64,000 bases of DNA from Streptomyces mesophilus (GCF_011044995.1 NZ_JAAKZW010000009.1:1-64000), one strand, 5' to 3'. Positions 1 to 8,774 are shown, counted from the first letter of the stretch. The notes: generated by a model not told the origin, from the letters alone. Made by a program: numbers and translations.

Positions 1-13
1 GGTCAGTTGGGAG

Positions 14-604
14 TCAGGCCTCGCCCTCCTCGGCGAACTGGGACCGCTGCTTGCGGTCCTCGCCGGGCTGCCCGTGCGGCCCTTGCTGATGCGGGACCCG
101 CACGTCGGGGTGGGGCAACGGCACGGCGGCGTGCGGGGAGCGGGCGGCTTCCAGCTGGGAGCGCAGCGAGCGCAGCTCCACATCCTGCAGCCGGACCTGG
201 ATGTCGAGCGCCTGCATCCGGCGGCGCTGGGCCAGGAGATAGCGCACCTTCGTCCGCAGCGACCAGGGGTCCACCGGTTTCATCACCAGATCGGCGACGC
301 CAAGGCGATAGGCGACACGGGCCAGTTCGCTGTCCCGTCCGAACCCGGTCAGCAGGATCACGGGTATGTGCTGGGTCTGTTCGACGCGCTGCATGTAGCG
401 GACCACATCGAGACCGCTGACCTGCGGCATCACCACATCAAGCAGGACCAGGGCGATCCCGCCGCGCAGCAGCGACTTCAGCGCGTCATTGCCGCTGGTC
501 GCCCGCTCCAAGGGCTGGCCGAGCGGCGCCAGCGCGCTTTCCAGGGCGAACAGGTTGTCCTCGTGGTCATCGACCAGGAGAACCTTCTCCTCACCACCCG
601 CCAT
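14..604 (-). CDS. Response regulator with single receiver domain
   Basis: Predicted cytoplasmic phospho-acceptor of a two-component or phosphorelay system. The first ~125 residues form a CheY-like receiver domain: acidic pair in LLVDDHEDN, phospho-acceptor Asp in LVLLDVVMP, conserved Thr in ILLTGF and Lys in VMKPVDP. A helical segment (about 130-155) with heptad-like Leu/Arg spacing follows, then a low-complexity Pro/His/Gln tail. No DNA-binding or enzymatic output domain is visible, so it probably acts through a partner, as seen in phosphorelays of Streptomyces hybrid-kinase loci. The cognate kinase may lie left of the window. The stop codon is at the window edge and the gene is complete. 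Family assignment is secure; the partner is unknown. Confidence 0.88.
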   Translation of the reverse strand: MAGGEEKVLLVDDHEDNLFALESALAPLGQPLERATSGNDALKSLLRGGIALVLLDVVMPQVSGLDVVRYMQRVEQTQHIPVILLTGFGRDSELARVAYRLGVADLVMKPVDPWSLRTKVRYLLAQRRRMQALDIQVRLQDVELRSLRSQLEAARSPHAAVPLPHPDVRVPHQQGPHGQPGEDRKQRSQFAEEGEA

Positions 605-693
605 ATGCCGGCCCCCTCGCTCACCTGTCCAGGGTAGGGCGCGGACGGGGCCGCGCAGGAGCGGATGCGAGAAAGCGGTTTAGCCGCGGCCCA

Positions 694-722
694 TTGACCT
701 CGCCTCCTCATCGACCTAGCCT
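694..722 (+). promoter_or_regulatory. Predicted sigma-70-type promoter of kdgD-gudD
   Basis: TTGACC and TAGCCT are separated by exactly 17 bases, which matches the HrdB-type consensus (TTGAC, 16-18, TANNNT). The start of transcription would fall near 729, 25-40 bases before the kdgD start. No operator-like palindrome was seen between promoter and gene. Confidence 0.55.
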
Positions 723-751
723 CCATCTTCATACGCGAACGCCGTCTACAT

Positions 752-1738
752 ATGAGGATGAGAGCCATGACGGGGAACGAAGCGCAGCCGACGGAGACGA
801 ACGACCGGCGGGCGGACCTCACCCGGAGACTGCGCGAGGGCATGGTTCGCGGCGTGCTCTCCTTCCCCCTGACCAGCTTCGACGACGAGGGGGCGCTGGA
901 CCTCGAGGGCTACCGGTCCTACGTGGAGCGGCAGTTGGCGTCCGAGCCGGGCGCCGTCTTCCCCGCGTGCGGCACCGGTGAGTTCCACGCGCTGAACGAG
1001 GACGAGTACCGCGCGGTGGTCGAGGCGACCGTCGAGATCGCCGCGGGGCGGCTCCCCGTCGTCGCCGGGATCGGCTACGGCTGGGCGCAGGCGCTGCGCT
1101 TCGCACGGATCGCCGAAGAAGCGGGCGCGGACGCCCTGTTGGTGCTCCCGCACTATCTGGTGGCCGCCCCCGAGGCCGGCCTTGTCGAGCAGGTGCGCCG
1201 GATCGCCGCCGGCGCCACGCTGCCGCTGATCGCCTACCAGCGCGGCCAGGTCACCTTCAGTGCCGACGGCGTGCGGGCCCTTGCCCGGATCCCGGGGGTG
1301 ATCGGGCTCAAGGACGGGCACAGCGACCTCGACCGGCTTCAGCGCCTCACGCTCGCCGCGCCGGACGGGTTCCTCTTCTTCAACGGCGCGCCGACCGCGG
1401 AGATCCAGGCCCGCGCGTACGCGACCGTCGGCGTCCCCGCGTACTCCTCGGCCGTACACGCCTTCGCACCCGAGATCGCGAACGCCTTCTTCGCCGCCCT
1501 CCAGGCCGACGACCTCGCCACCACCGACAAGCTCCTGCGGGAGTTCTACGTCCCGCTGGTCGAGCTGCGCGACACGGTCCCCGGCTACTCGGTCTCGCTG
1601 GTCAAGGCGGCCGCCCGGCTGCGCGGTCTGCCCGTCGGTCCGGTGCGTGCGCCGCTGACCGACCCGACGGCCGCCGATCTCGCCGCATTGGACCAACTCC
1701 TGGACACCGGGCTGAGGTTGGCCGACGCCACGCGCTGA
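752..1738 (+). CDS. kdgD: 5-dehydro-4-deoxyglucarate dehydratase (KdgD)
   Basis: Predicted to convert 5-keto-4-deoxy-D-glucarate to 2,5-dioxopentanoate (alpha-ketoglutarate semialdehyde), with loss of water and CO2, in cytosolic glucarate catabolism. It is a DHDPS/N-acetylneuraminate-lyase-type (beta/alpha)8 barrel of about 325 residues, the usual family length. The substrate loop is FPACGTGEFHAL, and the Schiff-base lysine lies in GVIGLKDGHSDL. The next gene makes its substrate (glucarate dehydratase, 48 bases downstream), which makes this member of the DHDPS family specific. A second in-frame ATG at 767 is preceded by GAGGATGAGAG at good spacing and may be the true start, shortening the protein by five residues. 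No dioxopentanoate dehydrogenase is adjacent. Confidence 0.92.
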   Translation: MRMRAMTGNEAQPTETNDRRADLTRRLREGMVRGVLSFPLTSFDDEGALDLEGYRSYVERQLASEPGAVFPACGTGEFHALNEDEYRAVVEATVEIAAGRLPVVAGIGYGWAQALRFARIAEEAGADALLVLPHYLVAAPEAGLVEQVRRIAAGATLPLIAYQRGQVTFSADGVRALARIPGVIGLKDGHSDLDRLQRLTLAAPDGFLFFNGAPTAEIQARAYATVGVPAYSSAVHAFAPEIANAFFAALQADDLATTDKLLREFYVPLVELRDTVPGYSVSLVKAAARLRGLPVGPVRAPLTDPTAADLAALDQLLDTGLRLADATR

Positions 1739-1786
1739 ACCGACCTCCCCGCCCTTGCCGCGCCCGTAGAACAGGAAGCCGCACCG

Positions 1787-3115
1787 ATGACCCAGCCGAC
1801 CGTCACCTCCTTCGCCGTCTACCCGGTCGCCGGCCGCGACTGCATGGAGCTGAACCTCTCCGGCGCCCACGGCCCGTACTTCACGCGCAACATCGTGGTG
1901 CTCACCGACTCCGAGGGCCGTACGGGGCTCGGCGAAGTGCCCGGCGGGGAGAAGATCACCCGCACGCTGCGGGACGCCGAGCCGCTGGTCCTCGGCGCGA
2001 AGGTGGGCGACTACCAGCGGGTCCTGCGCGAGATCGGCGACCGCTTCCGCGACCGGGACGCGGGCGGCCGTGGTGCGCAGACCTTCGATCTGCGCACCAC
2101 CGTGCACGCGGTCACGGCCGTCGAATCGGCGCTCCTCGACCTGCTCGGGCAGCACTTGGACGTACCGGTGGCCGCGCTGCTCGGGGAGGGTCAACAGCGT
2201 TCCTCCGTACGCGTGTTGGGCTATCTCTTCTACGTGGGCGACCCGGACCGCACGGACCTGGAGTACGTCCGCGAACCGGACGCGGACCACGCTTGGCACC
2301 GCATCCGCCACGAGGAGGCCCTCACGCCGGAGGCGATCGTGCGGCAGGCGGAGGCCACGTACGAGCTGTACGGCTTCAAGGACTTCAAGCTGAAGGGCGG
2401 TGTCCTCGACGGGGCGCAGGAGGTCAAGGCGGTCGTCGCGCTCAAGAACCGCTTTCCCGGCGCGCGCATCACGCTCGACCCCAACGGCGCCTGGTCCCTG
2501 CGCGAGGCGATCGAGCTGTGCGCTCCGCTCGGCGACGTCCTCGCGTACGCCGAGGACCCGTGCGGCGCCGAGGAGGGCTACTCGGGCCGCGAGGTCCTCG
2601 CGGAGTTCCGGCGCGCGACCGGTCTGCCCACGGCCACCAACATGATCGCCACCGACTGGCGGCAGCTGACCCACGCGCTGGCGCTCCAGTCGGTCTCGAT
2701 CCCGCTGGCGGACCCGCACTTTTGGACCATGCGGGGCTCGGTCCGTGTCGCGCAGCTGTGCCACGCGATGGGTCTCACCTGGGGCTGCCACTCCAACAAC
2801 CACTTCGACATCTCGCTCGCGATGGTCACACACTGCGGCGCCGCGGCGCCCGGCGCGTACAACGCCCTGGACACGCACTGGATCTGGCAGGAGGGCCTGG
2901 AACGGCTCACGGTCGAGCCGCCGCGGATCGTGGGCGGCGAGATCGCGGTTCCGGACGCGCCCGGGCTCGGCGTCGAGCTGGACCGGGACCGGCTGCTCGC
3001 CGCGCACGAGCTGTACAAGGAGAAGGCGCTGGGGGCGCGCGACGATGCGGCGGGGATGCGATTCCTCGTCCCCGGCTGGGAGTTCGACCCGAAGCGGCCC
3101 TGTCTGGTGAGGTGA
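1787..3115 (+). CDS. gudD: Glucarate dehydratase (GudD)
   Basis: Enolase-superfamily enzyme predicted to dehydrate D-glucarate (and possibly L-idarate) to 5-keto-4-deoxyglucarate, the substrate of the preceding gene. Seen: N-terminal capping domain with [16 protein letters not shown], the Lys-x-Lys catalytic pair in FKDFKLKGG, metal-binding Asp in LDPNGAW, the ATNMIATDW segment and the catalytic His in [12 protein letters not shown]. The length, 442 residues, is normal for the family. It is in an operon with kdgD under the promoter near 700. The start ATG has a weak AGGAA-type ribosome site. A short imperfect tandem repeat begins immediately after the TGA stop. Confidence 0.93.
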   Translation: MTQPTVTSFAVYPVAGRDCMELNLSGAHGPYFTRNIVVLTDSEGRTGLGEVPGGEKITRTLRDAEPLVLGAKVGDYQRVLREIGDRFRDRDAGGRGAQTFDLRTTVHAVTAVESALLDLLGQHLDVPVAALLGEGQQRSSVRVLGYLFYVGDPDRTDLEYVREPDADHAWHRIRHEEALTPEAIVRQAEATYELYGFKDFKLKGGVLDGAQEVKAVVALKNRFPGARITLDPNGAWSLREAIELCAPLGDVLAYAEDPCGAEEGYSGREVLAEFRRATGLPTATNMIATDWRQLTHALALQSVSIPLADPHFWTMRGSVRVAQLCHAMGLTWGCHSNNHFDISLAMVTHCGAAAPGAYNALDTHWIWQEGLERLTVEPPRIVGGEIAVPDAPGLGVELDRDRLLAAHELYKEKALGARDDAAGMRFLVPGWEFDPKRPCLVR

Positions 3116-3191
3116 GGGGCGGCTGCTCGGGGTGCGGCCGGTCAGGGGCGCGGCTGCTCGGGGGCGCGGCTGGTCGGGGCCCGGCTGGTCG
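3116..3191. repeat. Imperfect 14-16 bp tandem repeat directly after gudD stop
   Basis: Five units of the form GGGGCGCGGCTGCTCG (variants in the second, fourth and fifth) run head to tail from the base after the gudD TGA. The region lies between the convergent genes gudD and the winged-helix gene. No clean hairpin is present, so a terminator role is uncertain. Confidence 0.7.
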
Positions 3192-3217
3192 GGCGTTGAC
3201 GATGCGCGTGCGACCGA

Positions 3218-4351
3218 TCAGCCCTTGACGATCCGCGTCTCGACCCCCGGCATCCCCTTGTCCCACCAGTGCCCGTACCGCCGGTACACCTCGGGATCAC
3301 GGTCCGCGAGCCAGGTGACGAGGCGTTCGGCCTCCTGCGTCAGACCGCGCCACTGACCCACCGTGAGCTTGCGGAACGCGGTGAGTTCCAGACCTCCGCC
3401 GTCGAGCGACCGCCACACGCCCGCGACCTGCCCGTCGACCAGGAGGCAGGGCAGCACATCGCCGTTGCGGCGGACGGCCGCCGGCCGGAACTCGGCCGGC
3501 ATGAACCGGCCCGGCACGGCATGCGCGAGCAGCGAGCTGTCCCACATGGGCAGCAGCCGCGGCGGTACGGGCACGTCCTCGTCCGGCACGGTGGCCCCGG
3601 GCAGGTCGTACAGCACGGCGCGTCCGGTTCCGCCGACGGGGCGCAGGGTGTCGCGGAGGGCCTCGACGGCGTGCTTGACCGTGGCGCTCGGCAGCAGCGT
3701 GAACCGCGCGAAGTCCTGTGCCGTCGCCGGTCCGAAGGCCCGTAGATACGAGAGCAGCAGCTGCTGTGCCCCTTGTGCCGCCGTCACTTCGGGCGCCGGC
3801 GGTGCGGCGCGGAAGGTGTTGCGGTGGCCGAAGGACCAGGGGCCGCCGGAGGGCACGTGGTGCAGGGGCGCGTAGGTGCGCAGCGCCCACCAGGCGCGCT
3901 CGGTGCCCGCGCCGAGCCGCGCCACGACCTCGGCCTCCGCCTCGGCGCCGGTGCGGGATGCGCGCAGATACGGCGTGAGGTCGGCGAGCAGGGTGTCGGC
4001 GTCCTCGGCGCTCAACCCCGTGTCGGTGAAGCGCCGGTCGTACAGGCGCGCGGCCCGCAGACAGCTCAGCATCGCGGCGTGGAAGGCCGGGTAGTCCTCG
4101 GCGTGGACGGCGTGCAACGTGATCCGCATCAGGCTCGCCTTGACGATCCGGCCGTCCGCGAAGGCCGCGTCCAAGTGCTCGGGCGCGAGGTCCGCGACGC
4201 GGTTCCACAGCGCGAGATACGGGGAGGCGGGCGTCTGCGCCTGGAGGGCGCACAGGCGCCGTACCGCGTCCGTCACGTCGATCGGCCGGCGCTCCAGGAG
4301 GAGCTGCCGGTCCAGGGTGGCGAGGGCGAGACGGCGCGGGGAGAGGGTCAC
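3218..4351 (-). CDS. Winged-helix DNA-binding domain protein (HTH_42 / YcaQ-type)
   Basis: A 377-residue protein that opens LSPRRLALATLDRQLLLERRP and contains LCALQAQTPASPYLALWNRV. This is the signature of the HTH_42 winged-helix family, very common in actinobacteria and related to DNA glycosylase-like proteins such as YcaQ/AlkX. The middle carries APLHHVPSGGPWSFGHRNTF and the C-terminal part repeated winged-helix modules (VVAFRKLT-like LTAFRKLTVGQWRGL). The role in this organism is unknown; family members with tested activity unhook DNA interstrand crosslinks. The GTG start is preceded by CATAAT six bases upstream, which suggests a leaderless transcript. It is transcribed alone. Confidence 0.85.
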   Translation of the reverse strand: MTLSPRRLALATLDRQLLLERRPIDVTDAVRRLCALQAQTPASPYLALWNRVADLAPEHLDAAFADGRIVKASLMRITLHAVHAEDYPAFHAAMLSCLRAARLYDRRFTDTGLSAEDADTLLADLTPYLRASRTGAEAEAEVVARLGAGTERAWWALRTYAPLHHVPSGGPWSFGHRNTFRAAPPAPEVTAAQGAQQLLLSYLRAFGPATAQDFARFTLLPSATVKHAVEALRDTLRPVGGTGRAVLYDLPGATVPDEDVPVPPRLLPMWDSSLLAHAVPGRFMPAEFRPAAVRRNGDVLPCLLVDGQVAGVWRSLDGGGLELTAFRKLTVGQWRGLTQEAERLVTWLADRDPEVYRRYGHWWDKGMPGVETRIVKG

Positions 4352-4390
4352 GTCGGGATTATGCCGCCCACCTCGGACAACCGGCCGGGT

Positions 4391-5629
4391 TCAGCCCACC
4401 GACCAGGACTCACGGTTGTTGAGATCGGCGACGTCCGCACCCGTGGTCGTGCGGTAGGCGGCGTGGAACGCGGCCAGTTCCTCGGCGGTCAGTACGTCCT
4501 CGATCCGCGTGAAGCCGTCCGGGGCGCGTCGGGCGACCGTGGCCAGGAGCCGGTCGGCGGGCATGGCGCGGTGGGCGAGGACCAGGGCGTTGGTGACGGG
4601 ACGGCGTTCGGCTTCGTACGCCTTGAGGGCCTGTTCGGGACCGGGCGCCGTCGCCAGGTGGCGGGCCAGCGCGCGGGCGTCGAGGACCGACTGGGAGGCG
4701 CCGTTGGAACCGATGGGGTACATCGGATGCGCGGCGTCACCGAGCAGGGTGACCCGGCCTCGGCCCCACCAGGGCAGCGGGTCGCGGTCGACCATCGGGT
4801 ATTCGAGGATGCGGCCGGTGGCCTCGAGCAGCGCCGGGACGTCGAGCCAGCCGAGCCGCCAGTCGGCGAAGTGCGGTAGTACGTCGGAGAGTTGACCGGC
4901 TCGATCCCAGTCGGCGGCCGGCCGGCCGGGGCCCCCGAGGCGTACCTCGGCGACCCAGTTGACCAGGGCGCGGCCGCGGATCCCGGCGGAGCGCGACACC
5001 GGGTAGGCGACGAATTTGGCGCTCTCGTTGCTTCCCGCGACGGCGAGGGTGCGGCCGCCCAGGAACGGGGCGGTCTCCACCAGGCCGCGCCACATACGGA
5101 TGCCGTTCCACAGCGGCGGGCCCTCGCCTGGGTGCAGTTGGGCGCGGACGGCCGAGTGGAGTCCGTCGGCGCCGATCAGTGCGTCCGCCACCAGGGTGCC
5201 GCCGCCGGCGAAGTCCACCCGTACGCGGTCGCCTTCGTCGCGGAAGGCGGTCACGGCGGCGTTCGTCGTGATCTCACCGATGCGGGCGAGCACCGCGTCG
5301 AGCAGCAGCCGTTGCAGATCGCCGCGGTGCAGCGAGTACTGCGGCCAGTGGTAGCCGAGTGCGCGGCCGCGCGGCTCGCCCCAGATGCGGTTGCCGTGCC
5401 GGTCGAAGTGGACCATCTCGGCGGTGGGGACACCGGTCTCGGCGAGGACGGTGCCGAGTCCGAGCTCGGTCAACTCCCGTACGGCGTGCGGCAGCAGGTT
5501 GATCCCGACGCCGAGGGGCCGCAGCGAGTGGGCCGCGTCGACGAGCGTGACGCCGAGGCCCGCGGCGTGCAGGGACAGGGCCGCGGTGAGTCCGCCGATG
5601 CCGGCGCCCGCGATGAGGACGTGGGTCAT
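4391..5629 (-). CDS. PhzS-like FAD-dependent aromatic monooxygenase
   Basis: Single-component flavoprotein monooxygenase of about 412 residues. Seen: N-terminal FAD-binding GAGIGGLTAALSLHAAG, the PLGVGINLLPHAVRELTELGLG region, the DG motif in LIGADGLHSAVRAQLHPG and the second FAD motif LLGDAAHPMYPIGSNGASQ. The overall pattern, including EPRG, PQYSLHRGDLQ and YPMVDRDPLPWWGRGR, resembles PhzS of pseudomonads (5-methylphenazine-1-carboxylate hydroxylase) and related 'flavin-dependent oxidoreductases'. No phenazine genes are nearby, so the substrate is unknown, possibly a small aromatic acid. I chose the ATG that begins the Rossmann motif; the frame stays open for 28 more codons upstream, without a family match. 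Confidence 0.83.
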   Translation of the reverse strand: MTHVLIAGAGIGGLTAALSLHAAGLGVTLVDAAHSLRPLGVGINLLPHAVRELTELGLGTVLAETGVPTAEMVHFDRHGNRIWGEPRGRALGYHWPQYSLHRGDLQRLLLDAVLARIGEITTNAAVTAFRDEGDRVRVDFAGGGTLVADALIGADGLHSAVRAQLHPGEGPPLWNGIRMWRGLVETAPFLGGRTLAVAGSNESAKFVAYPVSRSAGIRGRALVNWVAEVRLGGPGRPAADWDRAGQLSDVLPHFADWRLGWLDVPALLEATGRILEYPMVDRDPLPWWGRGRVTLLGDAAHPMYPIGSNGASQSVLDARALARHLATAPGPEQALKAYEAERRPVTNALVLAHRAMPADRLLATVARRAPDGFTRIEDVLTAEELAAFHAAYRTTTGADVADLNNRESWSVG

Positions 5630-5759
5630 GTCCGCCGTACCGCCCTTCCTCGTCCGGCCCGCGGGCCGCGTCGGCCGGCGGCCCCGGTGGCCAACAGGGC
5701 TATCCCTGCCCATAGTTGCCCGGGCAGGAAGCCTCGCCCGGCCGGTCCGGAAGCCTCAC

Positions 5760-5821
5760 TCCGCCGGGAGCACCCGCCCCACGGCTCGGAGGTCCGCCGC
5801 AAGCACCCGCCCCACGGCTCG
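5760..5821. repeat. Two 29-bp direct repeats in an upstream region
   Basis: Units at 5760-5788 and 5793-5821 differ at only two bases and have a 33-base period; each ends AGCACCCGCCCCACGGCTCG. They lie between the divergent monooxygenase and carbonic-anhydrase-like genes, with the second copy abutting the -10 box of the latter. They could be regulator-binding direct repeats or a simple duplication. Confidence 0.75.
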
Positions 5822-5827
5822 TACGCT
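5822..5827 (+). promoter_or_regulatory. -10 box of a leaderless transcript (TACGCT)
   Basis: TACGCT is followed by six bases and then the ATG at 5834, so transcription would begin at or next to the A of the start codon. No ribosome-binding site precedes this ATG, which is consistent. No recognisable -35 box was found. Confidence 0.45.
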
Positions 5828-5833
5828 CCCTTC

Positions 5834-6433
5834 ATGCTGATCGAACACCGCGGCCGCCGGCCCTCCGTCCATCCGTCCGCCTACGTGGCCCCCTCCGCCG
5901 TACTCTGCGGCGCCGTCACCCTGGGCGAGGGCGTCCGGGTCCTGCACGGCGCCGTCCTGACCGCCGAGGACGGCGAGGTGCGGATCGGGGCGAACACCGT
6001 CGTCATGGAACAGGCGCTGCTGCGCGGCCGGGACGGGCATCCGGCCACGGTCGGCTCCTCCGTCCTGATCGGCCCGCACGCCCATGTCAACGGGGCGACG
6101 ATCGAGGACGAGGTCTTCGTCGCGACGGGCGCCTCCGTGTTCCCGGGTGCGGTGGCCGGGACGCGTGCGGAGCTGCGGATCAACAGCGTCCTGCACGCCA
6201 ACTCGACCCTCCCGCCGGACACCGTCCTGCCGATCGGCTGGATCGCGGCCGGCACCCCGGCCCGCCTCTTCTCCCCCGACCGGCACGAGGAACTCCAGCC
6301 CGCGCAGATGGAGTTGGACTTCCCCCGCACCGTGTACCACGTGGACCGCGGCACCCCGATGCACACGATCATGGCCCGCCAGTCGGAGTACTACGGAGCA
6401 CATCGCACGGACCGCGTGATCGACGAGCCGTAA
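5834..6433 (+). CDS. Gamma-carbonic-anhydrase-like hexapeptide-repeat protein
   Basis: A 199-residue left-handed beta-helix protein with repeated [LIV]GxxxxV hexapeptides (for example PSAYVAPSAVLCGAVTLGEG, VTIGSS-like TVGSSVLIGPHAHVNGATI, DEVFVATGASVFPGAV). The arrangement, with His in GPHAHVNG, resembles gamma-class carbonic anhydrase homologues (CaiE/PaaY/YrdA type). The C-terminal extension (RLFSPDRHEEL onward) is typical of actinobacterial members. The catalytic zinc triad of Cam-type enzymes is only partly recognisable, so activity is unproven; it may instead be a CoA-thioester or acyltransferase-like protein. The start was chosen at the ATG where the beta-helix begins, which also fits a leaderless promoter. 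Confidence 0.8.
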   Translation: MLIEHRGRRPSVHPSAYVAPSAVLCGAVTLGEGVRVLHGAVLTAEDGEVRIGANTVVMEQALLRGRDGHPATVGSSVLIGPHAHVNGATIEDEVFVATGASVFPGAVAGTRAELRINSVLHANSTLPPDTVLPIGWIAAGTPARLFSPDRHEELQPAQMELDFPRTVYHVDRGTPMHTIMARQSEYYGAHRTDRVIDEP

Positions 6434-6474
6434 CGGCTCGAGGGCGTAGGCATACGCCTCGGCGACTCTCGCTC

Positions 6475-6480
6475 TACGGT
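6475..6480 (+). promoter_or_regulatory. -10 box of a leaderless transcript (TACGGT)
   Basis: TACGGT is followed by six bases and the ATG at 6487, with no Shine-Dalgarno sequence. This is the same geometry as at 5822, 55888 and 62235. Confidence 0.45.
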
Positions 6481-6486
6481 ACGCGG

Positions 6487-6969
6487 ATGCTCCCCTTGCT
6501 CTTCCTCGACGTCGACGGCCCGCTCATCCCCTTCGGCGGCGCCGATCACCCGACGTACGGGCCCATGTCCGCCACCTCGGACACGAACCCGCTCCTGGCC
6601 CGGATCAATCCCGCACTCGGCCCTCGCCTGCTCGCCCTGCCCTGCGAGCCGGTCTGGGCCACCACCTGGGGCGAGGACGCCAACGCGGAGGTGGCGCCCC
6701 GGCTCGGGCTGCCGGAGCTGCCCGTGCTCGGGTGGGAGGACGGCGGGCGGCCGCAGGGGCCGCTGCACTGGAAGACGCGGCCGATCGTCGCGTGGGCGGG
6801 CGGCCGCCCCTTCGTCTGGATCGACGACGAGATCGGTGAGCGGGACCGGTCCTGGGTGGTGGAGAACCACCCGGGACCGGCGCTGCTCCTGCGGGTCGCC
6901 CCTGAGGCCGGCCTGACGGAGGACGACCTGGCCGCCGTCGGGCGCTGGCTGGCTGAGCTCGACCGCTAA
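6487..6969 (+). CDS. HAD-like domain protein (Swiss-army-knife RNA-repair HAD type)
   Basis: A 160-residue protein that begins MLPLLFLDVDGPLIPFGG, with the DxDG nucleophile motif of the HAD phosphatase superfamily at residues 8-11. It continues with CEPVWATTWGEDAN (motif II-like Thr) and FVWIDDEIGERD (motif IV acidic pair). This pattern matches the small stand-alone HAD family found beside or within RNA-repair enzymes and frequent in Streptomyces. Substrate unknown. Its stop overlaps the 3' end of the convergent peptidase gene by four bases. Confidence 0.75.
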   Translation: MLPLLFLDVDGPLIPFGGADHPTYGPMSATSDTNPLLARINPALGPRLLALPCEPVWATTWGEDANAEVAPRLGLPELPVLGWEDGGRPQGPLHWKTRPIVAWAGGRPFVWIDDEIGERDRSWVVENHPGPALLLRVAPEAGLTEDDLAAVGRWLAELDR

Positions 6970-8774
6970 CGTACGACCGGGAGTTGCACCGTGCCCGTGT
7001 CGCCCGGTGCGCTCGTCACCGTGACCGGCTTGACGCCCTTGTTGCCGAGGTAGGCCCCGTCGCTCGCCGCGATCACGAACTGGATGCGGTGCCCCTTCTC
7101 GTAACGGTGCACGATGCCCGGCAGGGACACCGTGAACGGCTTGGTCACGTCCGGCACACGCACGGGCGCGACAAGCCGGTGCACCAAGGTCTTCGTGCCG
7201 TCCGGCGCCACGTCGTACAGCTTCGCGAACAGCACCAGCTTGTCGGCGGCGTCCGACGAGTTCTGGACGCGCTCCGTCCTCGGCGAGACCACCTTCAGCG
7301 TCGCCTTCGGGCTGCCCACGACGTCTGTCGCCTCGGCGAGCGGCTCGGTCGACCAGTCGAGATACGTGCCGCGGGTGTCGTACGGCGCGGGGTCCGGCAG
7401 ACCGATCAGGCCGGCGAGCGAGGACTCGGAGTGCGAGGTGGGGATCAGCCAGTTGCGGTACTCACGGCTGCCGCGCACCACCTTGCGCCGGTTGTCGACC
7501 AGCTTGCCGTCGCCGGAGAGGTAGTACGTGGTGGTCGGCGACGGGGGTCGCGACGCGCTGGCGTAGGTCCGCTGCGGATCGGCGACCCAGTCACGGTAGT
7601 ACGCGAAGTCCGGCCCGGTGTCGGCACCGTCATCGCCCTGCAGATAGCGGTCGAACCAGGCGAGCACCCGCTGCCCGACGTAGCTCGTCTCGAAGTTGCC
7701 CGAGCCCAGGCTCAGTTCACCGCTCGCCGGGTCCGTGATCCCTCCGCTGTGCCCCCACGACTGCCAGATCATCTTGGCCGTGGTGCCCTGCGCGCGCAGC
7801 GTCTCGTACGTCGCCTGCGCCTCGTTGAGGTTGAACAGCGAGTCCGCCTGCCCCTGCACCAGCAGCGTCGGCGCCTCGACCTGCTTCAGATACGAGACCG
7901 GCGAGACGCTCCGCGCATAGTCGAGCAGCTCGTCGGTCCGCCCCGCGGGGTAGCGGCCGGAGTTCAGCATCCGGATCGTGTCGCAGGCCCGGTCGACGAA
8001 GTGCAGGCAGGTCAGCTTGTTGATCCGGGAGGGGTCGAGCGAGGGGACGAGCAGCGGCTGCCCCTCCCCCATCAGATAGAACCCGTTGGCCCACTGCCAC
8101 TTGTACGCACCGGGCACGTCGGTGCCCACGGCGTTCTGCGGGTCGAGCGCGTAGGCGAGGTTGTTCCACGTGATCAGCGGAACGAGCGCGTCCACCCGGT
8201 GATCGACGGCCGCGGTCGCCAGCTGGATGGCCCCGCCGTACGAGCCGCCGATCATCCCGACGCGCGGATCGTCGCCCTGGCCGCCGCCGTCCGCCGTGAC
8301 GTAGTCGACCTTCGTCCCGTCGTCTGCCGCGCGCTTGCCGGCGAGGAAGTCGATGAGCGCGGAGGCGGCCTTCGCGTCGATACGGGGGTCGTCGAGGGAG
8401 ATCAGACAGCCGGAGTTCCCGAACCCGAGCCCGGAGTAGGCGAGCCCGACGTACCCGCGCTGCGCGAACGCCTTGGCCGCACCGGCCGTTCCCCCGTCGG
8501 CCTTGTTCCCGCCGAACCCGTTGGTGGTGATCACAGCGGGGGCGGTGTGCCGGGCGTCGACCCCCGCGGGCCGGTAGAGGTCGGCGTCGACGACGCAGGT
8601 GCGGTCGCCGGTGTCGACGGTGAACTTCAGGGCGGTGACGGTGTATTCACCCAGGTCCGGCGCGGTCGCCGCCGTCGCCGGCACGGTCAGGGCGAGCGGT
8701 GCGGCGAGGGCTGCGACCGCGGTGCCGATGGCTGCGGTGAGGGTGGCGCGGGATCTGGGCACGGCTCGGGGCAC
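6966..8774 (-). CDS. Secreted X-Pro dipeptidyl-peptidase (S15) / CocE-NonD family hydrolase
   Basis: Predicted exported serine hydrolase of about 602 residues. The N-terminus has Arg residues, a hydrophobic core (TLTAAIGTAVAALAAPLAL) and an Ala-x-Ala site (PATAATA), so it is a Sec signal peptide. The alpha/beta-hydrolase core has the nucleophile elbow GMIGGSYGGAIQLA, a later acidic residue near LLVQGQADSLFNLNEA and His in WQSWGHSGG. A C-terminal jelly-roll domain (from about 450, with VVSPRTERVQNSSDAADKLVLFAKL) is typical of S15/CocE enzymes. I prefer the GTG start at 8774 because GGAGG lies five bases upstream and the signal peptide then starts correctly; an ATG at 8846 would place an operator-like palindrome inside the coding region. 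Confidence 0.85.
   Translation of the reverse strand: MPRAVPRSRATLTAAIGTAVAALAAPLALTVPATAATAPDLGEYTVTALKFTVDTGDRTCVVDADLYRPAGVDARHTAPAVITTNGFGGNKADGGTAGAAKAFAQRGYVGLAYSGLGFGNSGCLISLDDPRIDAKAASALIDFLAGKRAADDGTKVDYVTADGGGQGDDPRVGMIGGSYGGAIQLATAAVDHRVDALVPLITWNNLAYALDPQNAVGTDVPGAYKWQWANGFYLMGEGQPLLVPSLDPSRINKLTCLHFVDRACDTIRMLNSGRYPAGRTDELLDYARSVSPVSYLKQVEAPTLLVQGQADSLFNLNEAQATYETLRAQGTTAKMIWQSWGHSGGITDPASGELSLGSGNFETSYVGQRVLAWFDRYLQGDDGADTGPDFAYYRDWVADPQRTYASASRPPSPTTTYYLSGDGKLVDNRRKVVRGSREYRNWLIPTSHSESSLAGLIGLPDPAPYDTRGTYLDWSTEPLAEATDVVGSPKATLKVVSPRTERVQNSSDAADKLVLFAKLYDVAPDGTKTLVHRLVAPVRVPDVTKPFTVSLPGIVHRYEKGHRIQFVIAASDGAYLGNKGVKPVTVTSAPGDTGTVQLPVVR

Noticed and set aside
746-3007. 753-codon open frame antisense to kdgD and gudD
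   Set aside because: Composition and lack of any motif show it is a GC-bias shadow; kdgD and gudD have full catalytic signatures on the other strand.
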